Below are positions 10,188 through 23,653 of a DNA stretch of 64,000 bases, one piece after another. A program made the position numbers and the translations under genes. The notes under the pieces are model-generated. The model was not told the DNA's origin and made no database searches. It saw only the letters and a list, made by a program, of their open reading frames with translations. Position 1 is the first letter of the stretch, and every line of letters begins with the position of its first letter. Source of the DNA: Limanda limanda (taxonomy: Eukaryota > Chordata > Actinopteri > Pleuronectiformes > Pleuronectidae); contig NC_083655.1 in assembly GCF_963576545.1 (NCBI RefSeq), positions 22,366,204 through 22,430,203 on the forward strand. The letters run 5' to 3'.

Positions 10188-13100
10188 ATGTCACTAAACA
10201 GCTGGAAACGGGGAGATAAGCCTTTTTTGGAAGCATTGATTAAGATTTCTGACTTTTTCATCACATGTCAGCCCAAGTGTCAGAAAAGCGCTGGAAACAG
10301 GGAGCTCTGCCTTTTTTTGGAAGAAAAGATTATATTCTTGAATTTTTCATCACACATCATCCCAAATGTCACTAAACAGCTGGAAACGGGGAGATAAGCC
10401 TTTTTTGGAAGCAATGGTTAACATTTTGACTTTTTCATCACATGTCAGCCCAAGTGTCAGAAAAGCGCTGGAAACAGGGAGATAAGCCTTTTTTGGAAGA
10501 AATGGTTAAATTCTTGAATTTTTCATCACACATCATCCCAAATGTCACTAAACAGCTGGAAACGGGGAGATAAGCCTTTTTTGGAAGCAATGGTTAACAT
10601 TTTGACTTTTTCATCACATATCAGCTCCAGTGTCAGAAAAGCGCTGGAAACAGGGAGATCTGCCTTTTTTTGGAAGAAATGGTTAAATTCTTGAATTTTT
10701 TATCACACATCATCCCAAATGTCACTAAACAGCTGGAAACGGGGAGATAAGCCTTTTTTGGAAGCATTGATTAAGATTTCTGACTTTTTCATCACATGTC
10801 AGCCCAAGTGTCAGAAAATCGCTGGAAACAGGGAGATAAGCCTTTTTTGGAAGAAAAGGTTAAATTCTTGAATTTTTCATCACACATCATCCCAAATGTC
10901 ACTAAACAGCTGGAAACGTGGAGATAAGCCTTTTTTGGAAGCATTGATTAAGATTTCTGACTTTTTCATCACATGTCAGCCCAACTGTCAGAAAAGCGCT
11001 GGAAACAGGGAGATAAGCCTTTTTTGGAAGAAATGGTTAAATTCTTGAATTTTTCATCACACATCATCCCAAATGTCACTAAACAGCTGGAAACGGGGAG
11101 ATAAGCCTTTTTTGGAAGCATTGATTAAGATTTCTGACTTTTTCATCACATGTCAGCCCAAGTGTCAGAAAAGCGCTGGAAACAGGGAGATAAGCCTTTT
11201 TTGGAAGAAAAGGTTAAATTCTTGAATTTTTCATCACACATCATCCCAAATGTCACTAAACAGCTGGAAACGGGGAGATAAGCCTTTTTTGGAAGCATTG
11301 ATTAAGATTTCTGACTTTTTCATCACATGTCAGCCCAAGTGTCAGAAAAGCGCTGGAAACAGGGAGATAAGCCTTTTTTGGAAGAAATGGTTAAATTCTT
11401 GAATTTTTCATCACACATCATCCCAAATGTCACTAAACAGCTGGAAACGGGGAGATAAGCCTTTTTTGGAAGCATTGATTAAGATTTCTGACTTTTTCAT
11501 CACATGTCAGCCCAAGTGTCAGAAAAGCGCTGGAAACAGGGAGATAAGCCTTTTTTGGAAGAAATGGTTAAATTCTTGAATTTTTCATCACACATCATCC
11601 CAAATGTCACTAAACAGCTGGAAACGGGGAGATAAGCCTTTTTTGGAAGCATTGATTAAGATTTCTGACTTTTTCATCACATGTCAGCCCAAGTGTCAGA
11701 AAAGCGCTGGAAACAGGGAGATAAGCCTTTTTTGGAAGAAATGGTTAAATTCTTGAATTTTTCATCACACATCATCCCAAATGTCACTAAACAGCTGGAA
11801 ACGGGGAGATAAGCCTTTTTTGGAAGCATTGATTAAGATTTCTGACTTTTTCATCACATGTCAGCCCAAGTGTCAGAAAAGCGCTGGAAACAGGGAGATC
11901 TGCCTTTTTTTGGAAGAAAAGGTTATTTTCTTGAATTTTTCATCACACATCATCCCAAATGTCACTAAACAGCTGGAAACGGGGAGATAAGCCTTTTTTG
12001 GAAGCAATGGTTAACATTTTGACTTTTTCATCACATGTCAGCCTAAGTGTCAGAAAAGCGCTGGAAACAGGGAGATAAGCCTTTTTTGGAAGAAATAGTT
12101 AAATTCTTGAATTTTTCATCACACATCATCCCAAATGTCACTAAACAGCTGGAAACGGGGAGATAAGCCTTTTTTGGAAGCATTGATTAAGATTTCTGAC
12201 TTTTTCAACACTTGTCAGCCCAAGTGTCAGAAAAGCGCTGGAAACAGGGAGATCTGCCTTTTTTTGGAAGAAAAGGTTATATTCTTGAATTTTTCATCAC
12301 ACATCATCCCAAATGTCACTAAACAGCTGGAAACGGGGAGATAAGCCTTTTTTGGAAGCAATGGTTAACATTTTGACTTTTTCATCACATATCAGCTCCA
12401 GTGTCAGAAAAGCGCTGGAAACAGGGAGATCTGCCTTTTTTTGGAAGAAAAGGTTAAATTCTTGAATTTTTCATCACACATCATCCCAAATGTCACTAAA
12501 CAGCTGGAAACGGGGAGATAAGCCTTTTTTGGAAGCATTGATTAAGATTTCTGACTTTTTCATCACATGTCAGCCCAAGTGTCAGAAAAGCGCTGGAAAC
12601 AGGGAGATCTGCCTTTTTTTGGAAGAAATGGTTAAATTCTTGAATTTTTTATCACACATCATCCCAAATGTCACTAAACAGCTGGAAACGGGGAGATAAG
12701 CCTTTTTTGGAAGCATTGATTAAGATTTCTGACTTTTTCATCACATGTCAGCCCAAGTGTCAGAAAAGCGCTGGAAACAGGGAGATAAGCCTTTTTTGGA
12801 AGAAAAGGTTAAATTCTTGAATTTTTCATCACACAACATCCCAAATGTCACTAAACAGCTGGAAACGGGGAGATAAGCCTTTTTTGGAAGCATTGATTAA
12901 GATTTCTGACTTTTTCATCACATGTCAGCCCAAGTGTCAGAAAAGCGCTGGAAACAGGGAGATCTGCCTTTTTTTGGAAGAAAAGGTTATATTCTTGAAT
13001 TTTTCATCACACATCATCCCAAATGTCACTAAACAGCTGGAAACGGGGAGATAAGCCTTTTTTGGAAGCATTGATTAAGATTTCTGACTTTTTCATCACA

Positions 13101-13376
13101 TGTCAGCCCAAGTGTCAGAAAAGCGCTGGAAACAGGGACATCTGCCTTTTTTTGGAAGAAAAGGTTATATTCTTGAATTTTTCATCACACATCATCCCAA
13201 ATGTCACTAAACAGCTGGAAACGGGGAGATAAGCCTTTTTTGGAAGCAATGGTTAACATTTTGACTTTTTCATCACATGTCAGCCTAAGTGTCAGAAAAG
13301 CGCTGGAAACAGGGAGATAAGCCTTTTTTGGAAGAAATGGTTAAATTCTTGAATTTTTCATCACACATCATCCCAA
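10188..13376 (+). repeat. 3,189-bp higher-order repeat, copy 2 (18 monomers)
   Basis: Second tandem copy of the 18-monomer unit. Relative to copy 1 it has one more A1B2 monomer before 11,781 and one fewer monomer near 12,700, so the total length is unchanged. The two compensating one-monomer indels are consistent with repeated unequal exchange. Confidence 0.87.
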
Positions 13377-14438
13377 ATGTCACTAAACAGCTGGAAACGG
13401 GGAGATAAGCCTTTTTTGGAAGCATTGATTAAGATTTCTGACTTTTTCATCACATGTCAGCCCAAGTGTCAGAAAAGCGCTGGAAACAGGGAGCTCTGCC
13501 TTTTTTTGGAAGAAAAGATTATATTCTTGAATTTTTCATCACACATCATCCCAAATGTCACTAAACAGCTGGAAACGGGGAGATAAGCCTTTTTTGGAAG
13601 CAATGGTTAACATTTTGACTTTTTCATCACATGTCAGCCCAAGTGTCAGAAAAGCGCTGGAAACAGGGAGATAAGCCTTTTTTGGAAGAAATGGTTAAAT
13701 TCTTGAATTTTTCATCACACATCATCCCAAATGTCACTAAACAGCTGGAAACGGGGAGATAAGCCTTTTTTGGAAGCAATGGTTAACATTTTGACTTTTT
13801 CATCACATATCAGCTCCAGTGTCAGAAAAGCGCTGGAAACAGGGAGATCTGCCTTTTTTTGGAAGAAATGGTTAAATTCTTGAATTTTTTATCACACATC
13901 ATCCCAAATGTCACTAAACAGCTGGAAACGGGGAGATAAGCCTTTTTTGGAAGCATTGATTAAGATTTCTGACTTTTTCATCACATGTCAGCCCAAGTGT
14001 CAGAAAATCGCTGGAAACAGGGAGATAAGCCTTTTTTGGAAGAAAAGGTTAAATTCTTGAATTTTTCATCACACATCATCCCAAATGTCACTAAACAGCT
14101 GGAAACGTGGAGATAAGCCTTTTTTGGAAGCATTGATTAAGATTTCTGACTTTTTCATCACATGTCAGCCCAACTGTCAGAAAAGCGCTGGAAACAGGGA
14201 GATAAGCCTTTTTTGGAAGAAATGGTTAAATTCTTGAATATTTCATCACACATCATCCCAAATGTCACTAAACAGCTGGAAACGGGGAGATAAGCCTTTT
14301 TTGGAAGCATTGATTAAGATTTCTGACTTTTTCATCACATGTCAGCCCAAGTGTCAGAAAAGCGCTGGAAACAGGGAGATAAGCCTTTTTTGGAAGAAAA
14401 GGTTAAATTCTTGAATTTTTCATCACACATCATCCCAA
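13377..14438 (+). repeat. 3,189-bp higher-order repeat, partial copy 3
   Basis: Carries gggagctctgcc (13,493), aaaatcgctgg (about 14,001), aacgtggag (about 14,105) and cccaactgtcag (about 14,170) in the same order as the two upstream copies. It has a private gaatatttcatc at about 14,238. From 14,439 the monomer order no longer follows the 18-monomer unit and the four-monomer pattern begins. Confidence 0.82.
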
Positions 14439-15290
14439 ATGTCACTAAACAGCTGGAAACGGGGAGATAAGCCTTTTTTGGAAGCATTGATTAAGATTTC
14501 TGACTTTTTCATCACATGTCAGCCCAAGTGTCAGAAAAGCGCTGGAAACAGGGAGATCTGCCTTTTTTTGGAAGAAAAGGTTATATTCTTGAATTTTTCA
14601 TCACACATCATCCCAAATGTCACTAAACAGCTGGAAACGGGGAGATAAGCCTTTTTTGGAAGCATTGATTAAGATTTCTGACTTTTTCATCACATGTCAG
14701 CCCAAGTGTCAGAAAAGCGCTGGAAACAGGGAGATAAGCCTTTTTTGGAAGAAATGGTTAAATTCTTGAATTTTTCATCACACATCATCCCAAATGTCAC
14801 TAAACAGCTGGAAACGGGGAGATAAGCCTTTTTTGGAAGCAATGGTTAACATTTTGACTTTTTCATCACATATCAGCTCCAGTGTCAGAAAAGCGCTGGA
14901 AACAGGGAGATCTGCCTTTTTTTGGAAGAAAAGGTCAAATTCTTGAATTTTTCATCTCACATCATCCCAAATGTCACTAAACAGCTGGAAACGGGGAGAT
15001 AAGCCTTTTTTGGAAGCATTGATTAAGATTTCTGACTTTTTCATCACATGTCAGCCCAAGTGTCAGAAAAGCGCTGGAAACAGGGAGATAAGCCTTTTTT
15101 GGAAGAAATGGTTAAATTCTTGAATTTTTCATCACACATCATCCCAAATGTCACTAAAAAGCTGGAAACGGGGAGATAAGCCTTTTTTGGAAGCATTGAT
15201 TAAGATTTCTGACTTTTTCATCACATGTCAGCCCAAGTGTCAGAAAAGCGCTGGAAACAGGGAGATCTGCCTATTTTTGGAAAAAAAGGT
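14439..15290 (+). repeat. Block repeated at 23,654 (9,215 bp apart)
   Basis: The monomer order A1B1, A1B2, A2B3 with catctcac, A1B2, then an A1 with gcctatttttgg in its B half is shared with 23,654-24,500. This copy has private changes: ggtcaaattc near 14,934, actaaaaagctgg near 15,157, and ggaaaaaaagg near 15,280. Confidence 0.75.
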
Positions 15291-16032
15291 TATATTCTTG
15301 AATTTTTCATCACACATCATCCCAAATGTCACTAAACAGCTGGAAATGGGGAGATAAGCCTTTTTTGGAAGCAATGGTTAACATTTTGACTTTTTCATCA
15401 CATATCAGCTCCAGTGTCAGAAAAGCGCTGGAAACAGGGAGATAAGCCTTTTTTGGAAGAAATGGTTAAATTCTTGAATTTTTCATCACACATCATCCCA
15501 AATGTCACTAAACAGCTGGAAACGGGGAGATAAGCCTTTTTTGGAAGCATTGATTAAGATTTCTGACTTTTTCATCACATGTCAGCCCAAGTGTCAGAAA
15601 AGCGCTGGAAACATGGAGATAAGCCTTTTTTGGAAGAAATGGTTATTTTCTTGAATTTTTCATCACACATCATCCCAAATGTCACTAAACAGCTGGAAAC
15701 GGGGAGATAAGCCTTTTTTGGAAGCAATGGTTAACATTTTGACTTTTTCATCACATATCAGCTCCAGTGTCAGAAGAGCGCTGGAAACAGGGAGATCTGC
15801 CTTTTTTTGGAAGAAAAGGTTAAATTCTTGAATTTTTCATCTCACATCATCCCAAATGTCACTAAACAGCTGGAAACGATGAGATAAGCCTTTTTTGGAA
15901 GCATTGATTAAGATTTCTGACTTTTTCATCACATGTCAGCCCAAGTGTCAGAAAAGCGCTGGAAACAGGGAGATAAGCCTTTTTTGGAAGAAATGGTTAA
16001 ATTCTTGAATTTTTCATCACACATCATCCCAA

Positions 16033-16741
16033 ATGTCACTAAACAGCTGGAAACGGGGAGATAAGCCTTTTTTGGAAGCATTGATTAAGATTTCTGACTT
16101 TTTCATCACATGTCAGCCCAAGTGTCAGAAAAGCGCTGGAAACAGGGAGATCTGCCTTTTATTGGAAGAAAAGGTTATATTCTTGAGTTTTTCATCACAC
16201 ATCATCCCAAATGTCACTAAACAGCTGGAAACTGGGAGATAAGCCTTTTTTGGAAGCAATGGTTAACATTTTGACTTTTTCATCACATATCAGCTCCAGT
16301 GTCAGAAAAGCGCTGGAAACAGGGAGATCTGCCTTTTTTTGGAAGAAAAGGTTAAATTCTTGAATTTTTCATCACACATCATCCCAAATGTCACTAAACA
16401 GCTGGAAACGGGGAGATAAGCCTTTTTTGGAAGCATTGATTAAGATTTCTGACTTTTTCATCACATGTCAGCCCAAGTGTCAGAAAAGCGCTGGAAACAG
16501 GGAGATAAGCCTTTTTTGGAGGAAAAGGTTAAATTCTTGAATTTTTCATCACACATCATCCCAAATGTCACTAAACAGCTGGAAACGGGGAGATAAGCCT
16601 TTTTTGGAAGCATTGATCAAGATTTCTGACTTTTTCATCACATGTCAGCCCAAGTGTCAGAAAAGCGCTGGAAACAGGGAGATAAGCCTTTTTTGGAGGA
16701 AATGGTTAAATTCTTGAATTTTTCATCACACATCATCCCAA
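16033..16741 (+). repeat. 709-bp four-monomer higher-order unit
   Basis: Order A1B1, A2B3, A1B2, A1B2, with lengths 178+177+177+177 = 709. This unit repeats directly at 16,742. Private marks include gccttttattgg, ttgagtttttc and gaaactggga. The ttgagtttttc plus gaaactggga pair is shared with monomers at 28,612, 34,618, 42,051, 47,191, 54,364 and 57,908. Confidence 0.85.
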
Positions 16742-17450
16742 ATGTCACTAAACAGCTGGAAACGGGGAGATAAGCCTTTTTTGGAAGCATTGATTAAGAT
16801 TTCTGACTTTTTCATCACATGTCAGCCCAAGTGTCAGAAAAGCGCTGGAAACAGGGAGATCTGCCTTTTTTTGGAAGAAAAGGTTATATTCTTGAATTTT
16901 TCATCACACATCATCCCAAATGTCACTAAACAGCTGGAAACGGGGAGATAAGCCTTTTTTGGAAGCAATGGTTAACATTTTGACTTTTTCATCACATATC
17001 AGCTCCAGTGTCAGAAAAGCGCTGGAAACAGGTAGATCTGCCTTTTTTTGGAAGAAAAGGTTAAATTCTTGAATTTTTCATCACACATCATCCCAAATGT
17101 CACTAAACAGCTGGAAACGGGGAGATAAGCCTTTTTTGGAAGCATTGATTAAGATTTCTGACTTTTTCATCACATGTCAGCCCAAGTGTCAGAAAAGCGC
17201 TGGAAACAGGGAGATAAGCCTTTTTTGGAAGAAATGGTTAAATTCTTGAATTTTTCATCACACATCATCCCAAATGTCACTAAACAGCTGGAAACGGGGA
17301 GATAAGCCTTTTTTGGAAGCATTGATTAAGATTTCTGACTTTTTCATCACATGTCAGCCCAAGTGTCAGAAAAGCGCTGGAAACAGGGAGATAAGCCTTT
17401 TTTGGAAGAAATGGTTAAATTCTTGAATTTTTCATCACACATCATCCCAA
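16742..17450 (+). repeat. 709-bp four-monomer higher-order unit, next copy
   Basis: Same subtype order and length as 16,033-16,741. The 709-bp spacing recurs at 20,996, 21,705, 23,654, 24,890, 27,548 and 29,144, making this the base unit of the 14.4-29.5 kb region. Confidence 0.85.
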
Positions 17451-18690
17451 ATGTCACTAAACAGCTGGAAACGGGGAGATAAGCCTTTTTTGGAAGCATT
17501 GATTAAGATTTCTGACTTTTTCAGCACATGTCAGCCCAAGTGTCAGAAAAGCGCTGGAAACAGGGAGATCTGCCTTTTTTTGGAAGAAAAGGTTATATTC
17601 TTGAATTTTTCATCACACATCATCCCAAATGTCACTAAACAGCTGGAAACGGGGAGATAAGCCTTTTTTGGAAGCATTGATTAAGATTTCTGACTTTTTC
17701 ATCACATGTCAGCCCAAGTGTCAGAAAAGCGCTGGAAACAGGGAGATAAGCCTTTTTTGGAAGAAATGGTTAAATTCTTGAATTTTTCATCACACATCAT
17801 CCCAAATGTCACTAAACAGCTGGAAACGGGGAGATAAGCCTTTTTTGGAAGCAATGGTTAACATTTTGACTTTTTCATCACATATCAGCTCCAGTGTCAG
17901 AAAAGCGCTGGAAACAGGGAGATCTGCCTTTTTTTGGAAGAAAAGGTTAAATTCTTGAATTTTTCATCACACATCATCCCAAATGTCACTAAACAGCTGG
18001 AAACGGGGAGATAAGCCTTTTTTGGAAGCATTGATTAAGATTTCTGACTTTTTCATCACATGTCAGCCCAAGTGTCAGAAAAGCGCTGGAAACAGGGAGA
18101 TAAGCCTTTTTTGGAAGAAATGGTTAAATTCTTGAATTTTTCATCACACATCATCCCAAATGTCACTAAACAGCTGGAAACGGGGAGATAAGCCTTTTTT
18201 GGAAGCATTGATTAAGATTTCTGACTTTTTCATCACATGTCAGCCCAAGTGTCAGAAAAGCGCTGGAAACAGGGAGATAAGCCTTTTTTGGAAGAAATGG
18301 TTAAATTCTTGAATTTTTCATCACACATCATCCCAAATGTCACTAAACAGCTGGAAACGGGGAGATAAGCGTTTTTTGGAAGCATTGATTAAGATTTCTG
18401 ACTTTTTCATCACATGTCAGCCCAAGTGTCAGAAAAGCGCTGGAAACAGGGAGATAAGCCTTTTTTGGAAGAAATGGTTAAATTCTTGAATTTTTCATCA
18501 CACATCATCCCAAATGTCACTAAACAGCTGGAAACGGGGAGATAAGCCTTTTTTGGAAGCATTGATTAAGATTTCTGACTTTTTCATCACATGTCAGCCC
18601 AAGTGTCAGAAAAGCGCTGGAAACAGGGAGATAAGCCTTTTTTGGAAGAAATGGTTAAATTCTTGAATTTTTCATCACACATCATCCCAA
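17451..18690 (+). repeat. 1,240-bp seven-monomer unit
   Basis: Order A1B1, A1B2, A2B3, then four A1B2 monomers: 178 + 6x177 = 1,240. The A1B1 monomer has tttcagcacatgtcag, seen again at 18,691 and 23,654. One monomer has a private gataagcgtttttt near 18,370. It corresponds to 22,414-23,653 at 4,963 bp. Confidence 0.82.
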
Positions 18691-19045
18691 ATGTCACTAA
18701 ACAGCTGGAAACGGGGAGATAAGCCTTTTTTGGAAGCATTGATTAAGATTTCTGACTTTTTCAGCACATGTCAGCCCAAGTGTCAGAAAAGCGCTGGAAA
18801 CAGGGAGATCTGCCTTTTTTTGGAAGAAAAGGTTATATTCTTGAATTTTTCATCACACATCATCCCAAATGTCACTAAACAGCTGGAAACGGGGAGATAA
18901 GCCTTTTTTGGAAGCAATGGTTAACATTTTGACTTTTTCATCACATATCAGCTCCAGTGTCAGAAAAGCGCTGGAAACAGGGAGATCTGCCTTTTTTTGG
19001 AAGAAAAGGTTAAATTCTTGAATTTTTCATCACACATCATCCCAA

Positions 19046-19840
19046 ATGTCACTAAACAGCTGGAAACGGGGAGATAAGCCTTTTTTGGAAGCATTGATTA
19101 AGATTTCTGACTTTTTCATCACATGTCAGCCCAAGTGTCAGAAAAGCGCTGGAAACAGGGAGATCTGCCTTTTTTTGGAAGAAATGGTTAAATTCTTGAA
19201 TTTTTTATCACACATCATCCCAAATGTCACTAAACAGCTGGAAACGGGGAGATAAGCCTTTTTTGGAAGCATTGATTAAGATTTCTGACTTTTTCATCAC
19301 ATGTCAGCCCAAGTGTCAGAAAAGCGCTGGAAACAGGGAGATCTGCCTTTTTTGGAAGAAAAGGTTAAATTCTTGAATTTTTCATCACACATCATCCCAA
19401 ATGTCACTAAACAGCTGGAAACGGGGAGATAAGCCTTTTTTGGAAGCATTGATTAAGATTTCTGACTTTTTCATCACATGTCAGCCCAAGTGTCAGAAAA
19501 GCGCTGGAAACAGGGAGATAAGCCTTTTTTGGAAGAAAAGGTTAAATTCTTGAATTTTTCATCACACAACATCCCAAATGTCACTAAACAGCTGGAAACG
19601 GGGAGATAAGCCTTTTTTGGAAGCATTGATTAAGATTTCTGACTTTTTCATCACATGTCAGCCCAAGTGTCAGAAAAGCGCTGGAAACAGGGAGATCTGC
19701 CTTTTTTTGGAAGAAAAGGTTATATTCTTGAATTTTTCATCACACATCATCCCAAATGTCACTAAACAGCTGGAAACGGGGAGATAAGCCTTTTTTGGAA
19801 GCATTGATTAAGATTTCTGACTTTTTCATCACATGTCAGC
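19046..19840 (+). repeat. Block shared with the 9.1-kb region (9,922 bp apart)
   Basis: The succession of an A1 monomer with gatctgcc, gaaatgg and ttttttatcac, a monomer with gatctgcc and T6, and one ending cacaacatccc matches 9,124-9,830. This brings a piece of the left domain into the middle of the four-monomer domain. Confidence 0.75.
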
Positions 19841-20109
19841 CCAAGTGTCAGAAAAGCGCTGGAAACAGGGAGATAAGCCTTTTTTGGAAGAAATGGTTAA
19901 ATTCTTGAATTTTTCATCACACATCATCCCAAATGTCACTAAACAGCTGGAAACGGGGAGATAAGCCTTTTTTGGAAGCATTGATTAAGATTTGTGACTT
20001 TTTCATCACATGTCAGCCCAAGTGTCAGAAAAGCGCTGGAAACAGGGAGATAAGCCTTTTTTGGAAGAAATGGTTAAATTCTTGAATTTTTCATCACACA
20101 TCATCCCAA

Positions 20110-20995
20110 ATGTCACTAAACAGCTGGAAACGGGGAGATAAGCCTTTTTTGGAAGAATTGATTAAGATTTCTGACTTTTTCATCACATGTCAGCCCAAGT
20201 GTCAGAAAAGCGCTGGAAACAGGGAGATCTGCCTTTTTTTGGAAGAAAAGGTTATATTCTTGAATTTTTCATCACACATCATCCCAAATGTCACTAAACA
20301 GCTGGAAACGGGGAGATAAGCCTTTTTTGGAAGCATTGATTAAGATTTCTGACTTTTTCATCACATGTCAGCCCAAGTGTCAGAAAAGCGCTGGAAACAG
20401 GGAGATAAGCCTTTTTTGGAAGAAATGGTTAAATTCTTGAATTTTTCATCACACATCATCCCAAATGTCACTAAACAGCTGGAAACGGGGAGATAAGCCT
20501 TTTTTGGAAGCAATGGTTAACATTTTGACTTTTTCATCACATATCAGCTCCAGTGTCAGAAAAGCGCTGGAAACAGGGAGATCTGCCTTTTTTTGGAAGA
20601 AAAGGTTAAATTCTTGAATTTTTCATCACACATCATCCCAAATGTCACTAAACAGCTGGAAACGGGGAGATAAGCCTTTTTTGGAAGCATTGATTAAGAT
20701 TTCTGACTTTTTCATCACATGTCAGCCCAAGTGTCAGAAAAGCGCTGGAAACAGGGAGATAAGCCTTTTTTGGAAGAAATGGTTAAATTCTTGAATTTTT
20801 CATCACACATCATCCCAAATGTCACTAAACAGCTGGAAACGGGGAGATAAGCCTTTTTTGGAAGCATTGATTAAGATTTCTGACTTTTTCATCACATGTC
20901 AGCCCAAGTGTCAGAAAAGCGCTGGAAACAGGGAGATAAGCCTTTTTTGGAAGAAATGGTTAAATTCTTGAATTTTTCATCACACATCATCCCAA
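20110..20995 (+). repeat. 886-bp five-monomer unit with GAATTGATT marker
   Basis: Order A1B1, A1B2, A2B3, A1B2, A1B2 (178 + 4x177 = 886). The first A half has ggaagaattgatt instead of ggaagcattgatt. The same change recurs at 20,996 and 21,705, so this single-base variant spread locally through three successive units. Confidence 0.85.
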
Positions 20996-21704
20996 ATGTC
21001 ACTAAACAGCTGGAAACGGGGAGATAAGCCTTTTTTGGAAGAATTGATTAAGATTTCTGACTTTTTCATCACATGTCAGCCCAAGTGTCAGAAAAGCGCT
21101 GGAAACAGGGAGATCTGCCTTTTTTTGGAAGAAAAGGTTATATTCTTGAATTTTTCATCACACATCATCCCAAATGTCACTAAACAGCTGGAAACGGGGA
21201 GATAAGCCTTTTTTGGAAGCAATGGTTAACATTTTGACTTTTTCATCACATATCAGCTCCAGTGTCAGAAAAGCGCTGGAAACAGGGAGATCTGCCTTTT
21301 TTTGGAAGAAAAGGTTAAATTCTTGAATTTTTCATCACACATCATCCCAAATGTCACTAAACAGCTGGAAACGGGGAGATAAGCCTTTTTTGGAAGCATT
21401 GATTAAGATTTCTGACTTTTTCATCACATGTCAGCCCAAGTGTCAGAAAAGCGCTGGAAACAGGGAGATAAGCCTTTTTTGGAAGAAATGGTTAAATTCT
21501 TGAATTTTTCATCACACATCATCCCAAATGTCACTAAACAGCTGGAAACGGGGAGATAAGCCTTTTTTGGAAGCATTGATTAAGATTTCTGACTTTTTCA
21601 TCACATGTCAGCCCAAGTGTCAGAAAAGCGCTGGAAACAGGGAGATAAGCCTTTTTTGGAAGAAATGGTTAAATTCTTGAATTTTTCATCACACATCATC
21701 CCAA
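20996..21704 (+). repeat. 709-bp unit with GAATTGATT marker
   Basis: Four monomers in the standard order A1B1, A2B3, A1B2, A1B2. It lacks the extra A1B2 found in the 886-bp neighbour upstream but shares its gaattgatt mark. Confidence 0.85.
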
Positions 21705-22413
21705 ATGTCACTAAACAGCTGGAAACGGGGAGATAAGCCTTTTTTGGAAGAATTGATTAAGATTTCTGACTTTTTCATCACATGTCAGCCCAAGTGTCAG
21801 AAAAGCGCTGGAAACAGGGAGATCTGCCTTTTTTTGGAAGAAAAGGTTATAGTCTTGAATTTTTCATCACACATCATCCCAAATGTCACTAAACAGCTGG
21901 AAACGGGGAGATAAGCCTTTTTTGGAAGCATTGATTAAGATTTCTGACTTTTTCATCACATGTCAGCCCAAGTGTCAGAAAAGCGCTGGAAACAGGGAGA
22001 TAAGCCTTTTTTGGAAGAAATGGTTAAATTCTTGAATTTTTCATCACACATCATCCCAAATGTCACTAAACAGCTGGAAACGGGGAGATAAGCCTTTTTT
22101 GGAAGCAATGGTTAACATTTTGACTTTTTCATCACATATCAGCTCCAGTGTCAGAAAAGCGCTGGAAACAGGGAGATCTGCCTTTTTTTGGAAGAAAAGG
22201 TTAAATTCTTGAATTTTTCATCACACATCATCCCAAATGTCACTAAACAGCTGGAAACGGGGAGATAAGCCTTTTTTGGAAGCATTGATTAAGATTTCTG
22301 ACTTTTTCATCACATGTCAGCCCAAGTGTCAGAAAAGCGCTGGAAACAGGGAGATAAGCCTTTTTTGGAAGAAATGGTTAAATTCTTGAATTTTTCATCA
22401 CACATCATCCCAA
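21705..22413 (+). repeat. 709-bp unit with GAATTGATT marker, order variant
   Basis: Four monomers in the order A1B1, A1B2, A2B3, A1B2. It has a private ggttatagtcttg near 21,848. The order differs from the preceding 709-bp unit, so equal length does not mean equal composition. Confidence 0.82.
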
Positions 22414-23653
22414 ATGTCACTAAACAGCTGGAAACGGGGAGATAAGCCTTTTTTGGAAGCATTGATTAAGATTTCTGACTTTTTCATCACATGTCAGCCC
22501 AAGTGTCAGAAAAGCGCTGGAAACAGGGAGATCTGCCTTTTTTTGGAAGAAAAGGTTATATTCTTGAATTTTTCATCACACATCATCCCAAATGTCACTA
22601 AACAGCTGGAAACGGGGAGATAAGCCTTTTTTGGAAGCATTGATTAAGATTTCTGACTTTTTCATCACATGTCAGCCCAAGTGTCAGAAAAGCGCTGGAA
22701 ACAGGGAGATAAGCCTTTTTTGGAAGAAATGGTTAAATTCTTGAATTTTTCATCACACATCATCCCAAATGTCACTAAACAGCTGGAAACGGGGAGATAA
22801 GCCTTTTTTGGAAGCAATGGTTAACATTTTGACTTTTTCATCACATATCAGCTCCAGTGTCAGAAAAGCGCTGGAAACAGGGAGATCTGCCTTTTTTTGG
22901 AAGAAAAGGTTAAATTCTTGAATTTTTCATCACACATCATCCCAAATGTCACTAAACAGCTGGAAACGGGGAGATAAGCCTTTTTTGGAAGCATTGATTA
23001 AGATTTCTGACTTTTTCATCACATGTCAGCCCAAGTGTCAGAAAAGCGCTGGAAACAGGGAGATAAGCCTTTTTTGGAAGAAATGGTTAAATTCTTGAAT
23101 TTTTCATCACACATCATCCCAAATGTCACTAAACAGCTGGAAACGGGGAGATAAGCCTTTTTTGGAAGCATTGATTAAGATTTCTGACTTTTTCATCACA
23201 TGTCAGCCCAAGTGTCAGAAAAGCGCTGGAAACAGGGAGATAAGCCTTTTTTGGAAGAAATGGTTAAATTCTTGAATTTTTCATCACACATCATCCCAAA
23301 TGTCACTAAACAGCTGGAAACGGGGAGATAAGCCTTTTTTGGAAGCATTGATTAAGATTTCTGACTTTTTCATCACATGTCAGCCCAAGTGTCAGAAAAG
23401 CGCTGGAAACAGGGAGATAAGCCTTTTTTGGAAGAAATGGTTAAATTCTTGAATTTTTCATCACACATCATCCCAAATGTCACTAAACAGCTGGAAACGG
23501 GGAGATAAGCCTTTTTTGGAAGCATTGATTAAGATTTCTGACTTTTTCATCACATGTCAGCCCAAGTGTCAGAAAAGCGCTGGAAACAGGGAGATAAGCC
23601 TTTTTTGGAAGAAATGGTTAAATTCTTGAATTTTTCATCACACATCATCCCAA
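22414..23653 (+). repeat. 1,240-bp seven-monomer unit, second copy
   Basis: Same subtype order as 17,451-18,690, at an offset of 4,963 bp. It lacks the tttcagcac change in its first half, which reappears in the next unit at 23,654. Confidence 0.82.
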
